Of a stretch of 64,000 bases of DNA, positions 57,176 to 64,000 are shown one piece after another; positions within the stretch are counted from its first letter, which is position 1, and each line of letters opens with the position of its first letter. This stretch comes from Aquimarina aggregata (GTDB taxonomy: Bacteria; Bacteroidota; Bacteroidia; Flavobacteriales; Flavobacteriaceae), in NCBI RefSeq assembly GCF_001632745.1, contig NZ_LQRT01000002.1, forward strand, positions 868,001 through 932,000, read 5' to 3'. The notes beneath the pieces were generated by a model, which was given only the letters and a program-made list of their open reading frames with translations, did not search any database and was not told where the DNA came from. Position numbers and translations under genes: made by a program.

Positions 57176-57334
57176 ATGAAAAAACAACCAAATAAAAAAC
57201 TAGCACTTAAAAAGGTTAAAGTATCACAACTAGAAAATTTAAATACTATATCTGGGGGATATATACCTTTTCATACGATAAGAGGAATATTTTGCGGAAC
57301 AGCGAGTATTACATGTGTGCATAATGAGGAATAA
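57176..57334 (+). CDS. Lanthipeptide-like precursor 3
   Basis: A 52-residue precursor. The leader ends VSQLENLNTISGG, and the core includes FCGTASITC with Cys40 and Cys47, the shortest version of the cassette. It lies 58 bases after precursor 2 and 62 bases from the end of the convergent exporter gene. Confidence 0.78.
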   Translation: MKKQPNKKLALKKVKVSQLENLNTISGGYIPFHTIRGIFCGTASITCVHNEE

Positions 57335-57396
57335 AATACTATGTTAATTAGCTTTAAATTTTACTAAAACAAATTGATTGTATTTACGGTCAATTA

Positions 57397-59526
57397 TTAA
57401 ACTGCTATTGAAGAGGCACACATATTATCTTGAATAAGTTGTCCATTCTTTAACACAATTACCCTATCTGCCATAGCAATGGTATCAGGTCGATGCGCAA
57501 TAATGACACGAGTAATATTTAACGTTTTTACAGTATCATTTACTACCGACTCTAATCCAACATCAAGATGTGAAGTTGCTTCATCTAAAAACAATATTTT
57601 AGGTTTTTTGTATAAGGCTCTTGCCAATAATAAACGCTGTTTTTGTCCCCCAGATAAACTACTACCCATATCCCCTATCAAAGTGTGATACCCCATAGGC
57701 ATAGTTATAACATCTTGGTGTATTGCGGCCATTTGTGCACATTGTTCTATCCAAGATTGATCAAACTCTGGATCAAAAAAACATATATTATCTGCTATAC
57801 TTCCTGATAATAATTGATCATTTTGCATCACGGTACCAATTAAATTTCGATATGTTCTTAAACCAACTTTTCTTATATCATATCCGTCTATAAATACATT
57901 ACCAGTTTCTGGTTTCAGTAACCCTAACATCAATTTCATCATCGTTGTTTTTCCGCAACCTGAAGCGCCTACAATCGCAACCGAACTTCCTTTTTTTATG
58001 CTAAAATTAAGATCTTTAAATAAATATGGTTCATTATCCGAATATCGAAAACTAATATTCTCTAGACTAAGTTCACCTTTTACATCATGTAATTGTCTGT
58101 GACTATCTATATCTTTTTCTTTATGTGTTAAAATGATGTCTCCTAAACGCTCCATATGTAATGACAACATCTTAAACTGTATAAACTTATTGACTAAGGC
58201 TGAAGTCTTTTCTGTGAATTGTCGTTTATAAGACATAAAAGCATATAACATCCCAATAGTCATTAAACTATCCATTACTAAAGAGGCAGCCAAGTAAATC
58301 ACAATAATATTTTCTAAACCAAATAAGAAGCCGTTTATAAAGTTATATCCCAAATCTAATTTCCCTATTCGGATACTAGTATTCATAGCATCTGCATAAT
58401 AGTTATGCCATATGGTTTGACGTTGACTTTCATTACCGAATAACTTAATACTTTGTATTCCTCGAACAGTTTCCATAAAATTAGAATTCTGTTTAGCATC
58501 TGCTACAATAGCCTCTTCTTTTAATTGCCTGTATGGGTGATATAGTGCCAGCCTTACAATAATATAAAGTATAACGGCTCCTAATACGATAAAACCCAAT
58601 GTAATATTATATATAAACATCATTACCAGAAGTCCAATCGCCATGATACCATCAACAATGGTCTCTATAAGCCCTGTGGTTAATAATTGTTTTACATCTT
58701 CTAAAGATCCAAACCTCGAAATGATATCTCCTATATGTCTCTTTTCAAAATATTCCAAAGGTAACTTTAATAAATGCCGTAATAGATTTGCAGCCATTTG
58801 GATATTAAGTTGTGTACCCATATATAATATTACTACACCTCGCAATGCCGTTACTGCTAAATTGACAAGTTTCATAAGACCAAACCCCAATGCTAATACG
58901 ATAAGTAAATCTAGATCTCGACTTATAATAACATCATCGACAACCAACTGCATATAAAATGGTGTTGCAATGGCAAATAGTTGTAATAATATGGATAAAA
59001 CTAGGATTTGTATAAGTACTCTTTTCAAGCCTGTAATTCTAGTCCAAAAATCAGATAATCTTGCTTTTTTAGCTATTTTTTTAGGCTTAAAATCTGGTGT
59101 GGGTGTTAATTCTAAAGCTACTCCTGTAAAATGTTTAGATACTTCTTCTAATTTTAGAGTTCTTAGACCAACCGCAGGATCATGTATGGTTATTTTATTG
59201 CCTTTTACAGATTTTAGCACCACAAAATGATTCAAATCCCAATGTAGAATGCATGGTTTTTTTAATTGTGAGAGTTCTTCTAATTCTAATCGTAATGGTC
59301 TAGAGCTAAGCTGTAAACCATCTGCTAATTTTATAAGCCCTTGCAAAGTGGCTCCTTTAGATGAGATTGAATATTTTCTTCTTAAAGCATTTAGGTCTAA
59401 TTTATGACCATAATAATTAGCTACCATAGCTATAGAAGCTAAACCACATTCTGCAACCTCAGTTTGTATAATTACTGGTAACCTTTTACCCCAACCGTAC
59501 TGTAATAAATGAATAGGATTCTGCAT
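57397..59526 (-). CDS. C39 peptidase-containing ABC exporter for GG-leader peptides
   Basis: A 709-residue peptidase-containing ABC transporter. The N-terminal C39 domain has Cys27 in QTEVAECGLAS, His100 in LHWDLNHFVVL and Asp116 in IHDPAVG, an intact catalytic triad that cuts after Gly-Gly. A membrane domain of six helices follows (about 160-450), then an ATPase with Walker A GASGCGKTT, signature SLSGGQKQR and Walker B ILFLDEATS. It should remove the leaders and export the products of this island. It starts 3 bases after the HlyD gene. Confidence 0.93.
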   Translation of the reverse strand: MQNPIHLLQYGWGKRLPVIIQTEVAECGLASIAMVANYYGHKLDLNALRRKYSISSKGATLQGLIKLADGLQLSSRPLRLELEELSQLKKPCILHWDLNHFVVLKSVKGNKITIHDPAVGLRTLKLEEVSKHFTGVALELTPTPDFKPKKIAKKARLSDFWTRITGLKRVLIQILVLSILLQLFAIATPFYMQLVVDDVIISRDLDLLIVLALGFGLMKLVNLAVTALRGVVILYMGTQLNIQMAANLLRHLLKLPLEYFEKRHIGDIISRFGSLEDVKQLLTTGLIETIVDGIMAIGLLVMMFIYNITLGFIVLGAVILYIIVRLALYHPYRQLKEEAIVADAKQNSNFMETVRGIQSIKLFGNESQRQTIWHNYYADAMNTSIRIGKLDLGYNFINGFLFGLENIIVIYLAASLVMDSLMTIGMLYAFMSYKRQFTEKTSALVNKFIQFKMLSLHMERLGDIILTHKEKDIDSHRQLHDVKGELSLENISFRYSDNEPYLFKDLNFSIKKGSSVAIVGASGCGKTTMMKLMLGLLKPETGNVFIDGYDIRKVGLRTYRNLIGTVMQNDQLLSGSIADNICFFDPEFDQSWIEQCAQMAAIHQDVITMPMGYHTLIGDMGSSLSGGQKQRLLLARALYKKPKILFLDEATSHLDVGLESVVNDTVKTLNITRVIIAHRPDTIAMADRVIVLKNGQLIQDNMCASSIAV

Positions 59527-59529
59527 AAA

Positions 59530-60777
59530 TTATAATTTTCCTTTTAAACTATAAATAGGTTCTAACAACCATTGTCCCAAACTGCGTTCTTCTAAAATAA
59601 TATCTGCTACAACAGACATTCCTGATTGCAGAGGCACCCTTTTGCCATACGCATTTATAGCTTGCATATCTAATGCAACTTTTATTCGATATACTGGTTC
59701 TTGTGAAGCAATTGGTATTACAACTTCATTAGGTGATATAACCGCTTCTGCTATTTGAATGATTTTTCCTTTATATAAACCATATCGTTGGTATGGAAAT
59801 GCATCATAACGCATTAATACTTCTTGGTTTTTCTTAATAAAACCAATCGCTCTCGATGGTAAAAACAGTTCTGCGTGCATAACTGTATTTTCGGGAATAA
59901 TTGTTAGTATGGGAACTGCCGGAGAAACATTTTGTCCGATAGTGATTTGTGATGAGGTCACTCTTCCATTCACAGGAGCTTTAATGATATAAGAACGACT
60001 GTTTTTTAGTTCTATCAACCGTTCTTCTAATTGTGCATATTGATGTTGCAATTCTTGCAGACGATTGTTTTTTCGTAAAGGAGATTGCTCTAACTGCTTT
60101 TCTGTATTGGCTATTTCTGTTTTCTTTTGTATTCTAAATCTTTTTGTTGCATCTAGTGATGCTTTACTATTATAATATGCATTCCTCTTTGAGTTTAATA
60201 TATCTTCAGAAATCAACCCTTTTTTCATTAGTTTTATATATTTATCCCACTCTTCTTTTAATAATTTTAATTCTTCTTGTTGACTTTTTATTTGCCTCGT
60301 GATTTGATAATATTCACTCTTATGATTTGATAAAACGACCGATAAACGGTTACCTTCACTATCAAGTACTAATATTTCGTCATCTATGCGTTGGGTTAAA
60401 TTTGTTTTCTGTGTTTCTAGCCTTATTATTAACTGTTGATTGATACTTATACTATCTTTTGAACCTCGTTCTGTAGTAACTTCTAATAAATTCTGCCCTT
60501 TAGTTACTTTAGAACCATCGATAGTATGTTTTTGATCTATGATTCCATTAAACGGAGCATATACGCGCACTACTCCTTTATCTGGCACTAAATAACCCGC
60601 CACAGTCTCGCGGCGGGCAAACTTACCAAATACTAAAAATAAACTGACTATAGCAACCAATAACACCATAGCGAACGTAAAAATCCAAAAAGATATAGGT
60701 CTTATAAGTAAAACATCCCCTAATAATCTTTGGGTATTATTTTCTATTGCTTCTTTACGAAATAATGGTGAACTCAT
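59530..60777 (-). CDS. HlyD-family secretion adaptor
   Basis: A 415-residue membrane-fusion protein. One N-terminal helix (about 31-52) anchors it. A beta-barrel half (GYLVPDKGVVRVYAPFNGII), long coiled coil (about 100-235) and second lipoyl-like half (APVNGRVTSSQITIGQNVSP) follow in the usual order. It links the C39 exporter to an outer-membrane channel, which is not encoded here. It starts 18 bases after the lanthipeptide-like precursor 4 and is co-transcribed with the exporter. Confidence 0.9.
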   Translation of the reverse strand: MSSPLFRKEAIENNTQRLLGDVLLIRPISFWIFTFAMVLLVAIVSLFLVFGKFARRETVAGYLVPDKGVVRVYAPFNGIIDQKHTIDGSKVTKGQNLLEVTTERGSKDSISINQQLIIRLETQKTNLTQRIDDEILVLDSEGNRLSVVLSNHKSEYYQITRQIKSQQEELKLLKEEWDKYIKLMKKGLISEDILNSKRNAYYNSKASLDATKRFRIQKKTEIANTEKQLEQSPLRKNNRLQELQHQYAQLEERLIELKNSRSYIIKAPVNGRVTSSQITIGQNVSPAVPILTIIPENTVMHAELFLPSRAIGFIKKNQEVLMRYDAFPYQRYGLYKGKIIQIAEAVISPNEVVIPIASQEPVYRIKVALDMQAINAYGKRVPLQSGMSVVADIILEERSLGQWLLEPIYSLKGKL

Positions 60778-60794
60778 GACTTACTATATTTAAT

Positions 60795-60956
60795 TTATTG
60801 CATTTGTTCTTGGGTTGGTAAACACACCAAATTACTTTTAGTAATATTACAATCTGGAGTACATGATCCATGATATCCTCCTTGTATTTTTTTTAATTGA
60901 AGTTTTGAAATTATGTTCTTCTTAAGATTTAATTTTACTATTTTTTTATTTTTCAT
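60795..60956 (-). CDS. Lanthipeptide-like precursor 4
   Basis: A 53-residue precursor. The leader includes LNLKKNIISKLQLKKIQGG, and the core YHGSCTPDCNITKSNLVC has Cys32, 36 and 45 with Ser/Thr nearby. It is in the exporter operon, 18 bases before hlyD, and has an attenuator-like hairpin upstream. Confidence 0.75.
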   Translation of the reverse strand: MKNKKIVKLNLKKNIISKLQLKKIQGGYHGSCTPDCNITKSNLVCLPTQEQMQ

Positions 60957-60992
60957 GATTATTGTTTTTATACTATTTCAACAAAAAAAGAT

Positions 60993-61016
60993 AAAGGCCC
61001 TATTAACAGGGCCTTT
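60993..61016 (-). terminator. Attenuator-like hairpin between precursor genes
   Basis: A perfect 9-bp stem (AAAGGCCCT at 60993-61001, AGGGCCTTT at 61008-61016). On the minus strand it is followed by TATCTTTTTTT, so it should terminate part of the transcripts coming from the three bacteriocin-like genes and leave less for the exporter genes. Confidence 0.75.
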
Positions 61017-61025
61017 AATTATTAA

Positions 61026-61184
61026 TTATTCTTCACTAAGGGCACCAACAGCGGCACCTATTGCAGCTCCCAAAATAACACCTATTGGCCCAAATGCAGC
61101 TCCTATACGTGCACCATTTATAGCACCTGTTCCTGCATCTCCACCATTTACTTCTTGAACTTCTTCAATTTTTAAATCTCTCAT
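61026..61184 (-). CDS. Glycine-zipper bacteriocin-like precursor
   Basis: A 52-residue precursor. The leader MRDLKIEEVQEVNGG is almost identical to that of the gene at 61682. The 37-residue core is Gly/Ala-rich with GxxxG spacing (GARIGAAFGPIGVILGAAIG) and no Cys, which fits class II two-peptide bacteriocins that insert in membranes as paired helices. It should be cut by the C39 exporter. Confidence 0.78.
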   Translation of the reverse strand: MRDLKIEEVQEVNGGDAGTGAINGARIGAAFGPIGVILGAAIGAAVGALSEE

Positions 61185-61211
61185 GTTTGTAAATTTTAAT
61201 GTTTTACTTAA

Positions 61212-61271
61212 TTTTTCTTAGACCAGATCAAGCCACCAAATAATAAAATGATAACTTAAGAAAAATCTGGT
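61212..61271 (-). other. Interlocked inverted repeats between precursor genes
   Basis: Plus-strand TTTTTCTTA (61212-61220) pairs with TAAGAAAAA (61257-61265), and ACCAGAT (61222-61228) pairs with ATCTGGT (61265-61271). The two pairings are interlocked, so the RNA could form a pseudoknot or choose between two structures. The meaning is unclear. Confidence 0.4.
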
Positions 61272-61272
61272 T

Positions 61273-61491
61273 TTATTTTTCTTTTGGTTTACTAGAAGTA
61301 ATAGCTGCTCCACCAAATCCAGAGCATCCTGCCAATCCAAGACTAAAAGCAGCAGCAGATCCTAAACCTGCAGTTCCAAAAAACAAGACTGCACCTCCCA
61401 AAATAGCTGCTGTACAACTTATTCCAGCACCATGGCTAGCATTAATTCCTCCATTTATTCTATTTACTTCTTCAATTTTTAAATTTCTCAT
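61273..61491 (-). CDS. Gly/Ala-rich two-cysteine bacteriocin-like precursor
   Basis: A 72-residue precursor. ATG at 61491 (MRNLKIEEVNRINGG) is chosen because the leader aligns with its neighbours; 17 upstream codons belong to an overlapping region. The core is strongly Gly/Ala/Ser-rich with two Cys (26 and 56) about 30 residues apart (HGAGISCTAAIL, then LGLAGCSGFGG). It resembles pore-forming class II bacteriocins. Confidence 0.75.
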   Translation of the reverse strand: MRNLKIEEVNRINGGINASHGAGISCTAAILGGAVLFFGTAGLGSAAAFSLGLAGCSGFGGAAITSSKPKEK

Positions 61492-61508
61492 CTTATTGTT
61501 TTTAATTT

Positions 61509-61682
61509 TTAACTTATTTTTATTGCTGCCCATATTAAACAACCGGCTTTAGCTACGTTAAGACCAGGAACAGCCCAACCAAAGAGTGAGGTAGTACCTA
61601 CTGCTAAACAAGCACCATCTGCGAAATCTGCCAAATCCCCGCCGTTTACTTCTTGTACTTCCTCAAATTTTAAATCTCTCAT
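61509..61682 (-). CDS. Two-cysteine bacteriocin-like precursor, first gene of exporter operon
   Basis: A 57-residue precursor. The leader MRDLKFEEVQEVNGG matches the other two. The core (DLADFADGACLAVGTTSLFG, then WAVPGLNVAKAGCLIW) has Cys25 and Cys48 and a hydrophobic glycine-containing stretch. It starts about 48 bases after a clear promoter (site A) and lies 17 bases from the next gene, so this is the head of the operon running down to the exporter. Confidence 0.76.
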   Translation of the reverse strand: MRDLKFEEVQEVNGGDLADFADGACLAVGTTSLFGWAVPGLNVAKAGCLIWAAIKIS

Positions 61683-61736
61683 TTTTGTAAAATTTAATTG
61701 TTAAACTTATTTTCTATCAAAGCGCTTTGACATCAA

Positions 61737-61817
61737 CAAACATAACAGAACAACCAACTGTATTGCAACAGTTTGCATGAGGTATTCTAGAATTTCGACC
61801 GATATTCCAGAATTTCG
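61737..61817 (-). promoter_or_regulatory. Island promoter A with direct repeats
   Basis: On the minus strand: TATGTTTG (61737-61744) as the -7 box, TTG (61766-61768) 21 bases upstream, and 14 bases further two direct repeats, TATTCTAGAATTTCG (61783-61797) and TATTCCAGAATTTCG (61803-61817), 20 bases apart. It controls the bacteriocin/exporter operon. Confidence 0.85.
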
Positions 61818-62110
61818 TTTTGTTTTAATAAGAATTTATCAAGGAGATTTGATTGTTTACCCTTAGGACAATTATATTTGGTTTTGTAGTTAACCGTTTT
61901 GAATATTTACTGCTTGTTAATAAATTTAAATCAATGAATTTTGATAGATAACCGATAAAACAATAAAATAAAATTTCAAGTTCTAATTATTAAATATTAA
62001 AAGGAGTAAACCAGGTAACAAACCCTAATAAGTGGGCTTTAAAAAGTCAAAATATTAATAGACTTTTGATTATTTATCTTAAATAAAGTTTTTGAGTTTA
62101 GTATAGCAAA

Positions 62111-62139
62111 AAAACGTCTAAACTAGGTTTAGACGTTTT
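62111..62139 (-). terminator. Terminator of lanthipeptide-like gene 5
   Basis: A perfect 13-bp stem (AAAACGTCTAAAC at 62111-62123, complement at 62127-62139) with a T-run on the minus strand, downstream of the gene at 62228. Confidence 0.88.
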
Positions 62140-62227
62140 CAACTCAAACTCTCAAAAAAGTAATACCCTCACAAATCAGCTAAAAATGTGTGATCAAAAA
62201 ATTATTGAGAATCACTTCACTTATTTT

Positions 62228-62428
62228 TTATTTTTCGACATGCACGCAAACAACACAACTCATAGGTGTTTGTGAATATTGACATGCAAGTCCTTGGGTT
62301 CCATTTCCACATCCATTTGGATTAGCTGTAGGAAGATTCGGAGATGTAAATACTAAATTGCCTCCTTTAATCGTGTCTAACTTTGCTATGTCTACTTTTT
62401 TTAAACTTAATGTTTTTTTACTTTTCAT
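62228..62428 (-). CDS. Lanthipeptide-like precursor 5
   Basis: A 66-residue precursor. The leader LSLKKVDIAKLDTIKGG is typical and ends in Gly-Gly at 22-23. The core is 43 residues with Cys40, 49, 58 and 61 and many Ser/Thr/Pro residues (FTSPNLPTANPNGCGNGTQG). It has its own promoter (site B) and terminator, so it is a single-gene unit. Confidence 0.78.
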   Translation of the reverse strand: MKSKKTLSLKKVDIAKLDTIKGGNLVFTSPNLPTANPNGCGNGTQGLACQYSQTPMSCVVCVHVEK

Positions 62429-62478
62429 TGTATTAGATTTTGTTATACATTATTTGTGATCAAAACGCTATATGATGG

Positions 62479-62559
62479 CAAACATAGTATCATAATCAGG
62501 TGTTCAACAAAATGTTATTTTAAGAATTCTAGAATTTCGATCGATATTCAAGAATTTCG
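62479..62559 (-). promoter_or_regulatory. Island promoter B with direct repeats
   Basis: On the minus strand: TATGTTTG (62479-62486), TTG (62508-62510, 21 bases upstream), then 14 bases and direct repeats AATTCTAGAATTTCG (62525-62539) and TATTCAAGAATTTCG (62545-62559), 20 bases apart. The spacing is the same as in promoter A. Confidence 0.87.
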
Positions 62560-62577
62560 ACTAATTACTCACAAAAA

Positions 62578-62607
62578 AAATCGTCTAAAACTAGTTTCAA
62601 ACGATTT
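62578..62607 (-). terminator. Terminator of lanthipeptide-like gene 6
   Basis: AAATCGTCTAAAAC and GTTTCAAACGATTT form an imperfect hairpin with a T-run on the minus strand, downstream of the gene at 62669. Confidence 0.75.
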
Positions 62608-62668
62608 AACCTAACTAACAGTATCCTAAACCTATTATATTGGTGGACATTTAGTAAAAAAATGATTT

Positions 62669-62872
62669 TTATTTAATCTTATTGATTACACATATATCTA
62701 AACTTTCTGGATATATACATCCTTGATTAGTACTTGTTGTTGTAAGATGATCACAAATAGAATTAATTGTTGTAACTGTTGGCAGAGGTAAAGGTCCAAG
62801 ATTTCCTGCTTTAATAGAATCTAGTTGTGCAATATTCATTTTTTTTAGATATAGCTTCTTTTTATTCTTCAT
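62669..62872 (-). CDS. Lanthipeptide-like precursor 6, AG leader end
   Basis: A 67-residue precursor. The leader LYLKKMNIAQLDSIKAG ends in Ala-Gly rather than Gly-Gly (residues 22-23). The core has Cys40, 52 and 61 and a Thr/Ser-rich run (HLTTTSTNQGC). It is a single-gene unit with promoter C and its own terminator, and lies next to lanC. Confidence 0.76.
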   Translation of the reverse strand: MKNKKKLYLKKMNIAQLDSIKAGNLGPLPLPTVTTINSICDHLTTTSTNQGCIYPESLDICVINKIK

Positions 62873-62912
62873 AATATTAAATCATTAGTTAACGAATACG
62901 ATTTGAATTATA

Positions 62913-62993
62913 CAAACGTAAGTCTATGAAGAAATTAAATGCAACTAGTTATATTGAATATTCAAGAATTTCGATCGATTTTCTAGAATTCCG
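62913..62993 (-). promoter_or_regulatory. Island promoter C with direct repeats
   Basis: On the minus strand: TACGTTTG (62913-62920), TTG (62942-62944), then 14 bases and direct repeats TATTCAAGAATTTCG (62959-62973) and TTTTCTAGAATTCCG (62979-62993), 20 bases apart. The geometry is the same as in promoters A and B. Confidence 0.87.
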
Positions 62994-63042
62994 ATGTACT
63001 TAGAAAGTAAATCACCACTTTTGAGAAAAAACCATTTTTAAA

Positions 63043-64000
63043 CTAGCCTATTAAAAGGCACTCATCCCATTTCGTATCAAAAGGAGCTAAATATGATATC
63101 ATTGATAATCCTATTCCTGCAATACCTTCTAATAGATCTACAGATGGTTTCCAATTATTATCTTTTTGTCCTCCTCTCCACATCATATATCCAGCATATC
63201 CTTCAGTATGGATAGCGAGCTCAAGTGACTTTTCTGCCCAGAAATCTGCGGTTTCCTTGAAAACAACTTCATTTGTTGTTTTGTACAAGTAATGATAAAT
63301 ATGCATGATTCCATATGCTCCATGGCATAAACCGGCATCCATAACTCCTGCTTCATCAATATCCCTTCTTTTGGTAGAATATTTTAATGCACTTAAGGCT
63401 CCATTATAAAGTTTGGTATCATTTAATTGCTTTCCCACACGTAATAAAGATAATCCTATTCCTAAGTCACCGTAACACCATGCTAGTCTAGAACCAGATT
63501 CATCAGCGTTTTCTTTGACTACCCAATTAGGAAAAGTGGCTGTTAACGTTGTATCCTTATTTTTACAGCTTAAAATATAGTGTGAAGCATTTTTTAATAA
63601 TTCTTTTACATCATCGTAAAACTCACTATGTTCTGCAATTCTTGATAAAAAGTTGATATTACTGGACATACCATGAGACAAACTTAAATTGCATCCCATT
63701 GTACCTTCATCTTTTATCAACTCTGTTTCCCACCATACATTATCGTCTTTATTTAAAGATGAGTTTTTTAAGGCATTAATCAATAGGTCTAAATACTCTT
63801 TATATGCTTTTTTTGATTCTGAATTTGTTACATTTTGATATCGTTTTAAAAAGTAATAACCATATCCCATAGCACCGTGTAAAAAATCGTAATTTTCTGT
63901 TTCAATATCTGCTTTCATTGCCTGTAACAAATACGCATCAAGATCAGATGAAAGAAAGTCCTCATCTAATTCTACAAATTCTTCTTCTTTTAAAACTTCC
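63043..64000 (-). CDS. lanC: LanC-like lanthionine cyclase (partial, runs off right edge)
   Basis: The C-terminal ~318 residues of a LanC-like cyclase, the zinc enzyme that joins Cys thiols to dehydrated Ser/Thr. The frame stays open to base 64000, so the N-terminus is missing; the Met sometimes proposed near 63930 is a TTG within the gene. Zinc ligands are intact: Cys in RLAWCYGDLG (63475-63477) and the Cys-His pair in AGLCHGAYGI (63322-63327). GIAGIGLSMIS and SLSHGMSSN fit the barrel repeats. A LanB dehydratase is expected beyond the edge. Confidence 0.88.
   Translation of the reverse strand, partial: EVLKEEEFVELDEDFLSSDLDAYLLQAMKADIETENYDFLHGAMGYGYYFLKRYQNVTNSESKKAYKEYLDLLINALKNSSLNKDDNVWWETELIKDEGTMGCNLSLSHGMSSNINFLSRIAEHSEFYDDVKELLKNASHYILSCKNKDTTLTATFPNWVVKENADESGSRLAWCYGDLGIGLSLLRVGKQLNDTKLYNGALSALKYSTKRRDIDEAGVMDAGLCHGAYGIMHIYHYLYKTTNEVVFKETADFWAEKSLELAIHTEGYAGYMMWRGGQKDNNWKPSVDLLEGIAGIGLSMISYLAPFDTKWDECLLIG

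Larger units (their letters stand above)
61683..62227. other. Intergenic region with promoter A and a terminator
   Basis: A 545-base region. Its left part holds promoter A and repeat site A; its right part holds the terminator of the gene at 62228. In between, both strands lack a start codon followed by a useful reading frame; I saw no gene. Confidence 0.6.

Noticed and set aside
61818..62105. A further precursor gene between promoter A and the terminator at 62111
   Set aside because: No ATG with a leader-like sequence or usable frame was found on either strand.
63043..63930. Start of LanC at 63930 as its true N-terminus
   Set aside because: The codon there is TTG inside an open frame that continues to base 64000, and LanC proteins are longer; the gene is cut by the window edge.
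1..64000. tRNA, rRNA, riboswitch, IS element or prophage
   Set aside because: No cloverleaf, rRNA segment, transposase, integrase, terminal repeat or known riboswitch core was recognised while reading both strands.

Overview
The window looks like chromosomal DNA of a marine or soil flavobacterium (Bacteroidota, Flavobacteriaceae; an Aquimarina-like relative would fit, but the species cannot be fixed from sequence alone). The evidence is low GC, promoters of the Bacteroidota type (-33 TTG, -7 TAnnTTTG), a type IX secretion sorting tail, an ECF sigma/FecR/TonB-receptor signalling set, a BatA-like double-membrane-helix protein, a YfhO-type membrane protein and a gene pair that fits sulfonolipid (capnine) synthesis. 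No rRNA, tRNA, CRISPR array, IS element or prophage was seen.

Layout. 0-3 kb: two hypothetical envelope genes and a sterol-desaturase-family hydroxylase. 3.3-6.9 kb: an operon of a BatA-like protein, a dihydroorotase-like protein that has lost its HxH metal site, and a small membrane protein. 6.8-16 kb: an esterase, a tandem pair of secreted paralogues, a secreted DUF6786-like protein, YdeI-like and lipoprotein genes, and a GH31 alpha-glucosidase. 16-19 kb: a large T9SS-exported fusion in which glycerophosphodiesterase segments sit inside a phytase-like domain in permuted order. 19-28 kb: housekeeping genes (MBL-fold hydrolase, bcp, nth, ECF sigma, uvrA, peroxiredoxin). 28-36.6 kb: two secreted paralogues with sigma-54-like promoters, one of them enclosed by a perfect 19-bp inverted repeat, flanking an amidohydrolase and a sigma/FecR/TonB-receptor locus. 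36.6-42 kb: a flippase, a glycosyltransferase and a YfhO-like protein (surface glycan). 42-54.6 kb: an outer-membrane channel with a charged tail, a GNAT protein, an orphan six-cysteine GG-leader peptide, the putative sulfonolipid pair, an S9 peptidase, YbaB, a thioredoxin, an OmpA protein, YegP and threonine aldolase.

The most interesting part is 54.9-64 kb, a ribosomal-peptide (RiPP/bacteriocin) island. A TPR-membrane-AraC hybrid regulator is followed by three tandem lanthipeptide-like precursors (+ strand). Facing them (- strand) are a C39-peptidase ABC exporter, an HlyD adaptor, one more lanthipeptide-like precursor and three glycine-rich bacteriocin-like precursors with a different leader, then two further lanthipeptide-like precursors and a LanC cyclase that runs off the right edge. 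Six of the nine precursors are too short or too overlapped to be found by simple ORF calling. Three promoters in the island share exactly the same geometry: two 15-bp direct repeats with 20-bp period, 14 bp, TTG, 21 bp, TAnnTTTG. This strongly suggests one dedicated activator controls the whole arsenal. A fourth copy of the motif is built into a perfect 32-bp palindromic terminator in front of the + strand array.

Reading the island as a system: the activator (possibly the AraC hybrid at 54.9 kb) would turn on precursor production and export together. LanC, with a dehydratase expected beyond the right edge, would modify the Cys-containing precursors. The C39 exporter would cut the double-glycine leaders and release the products through HlyD and an outer-membrane channel. 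These functional links are inferred from families and gene order and were not tested.
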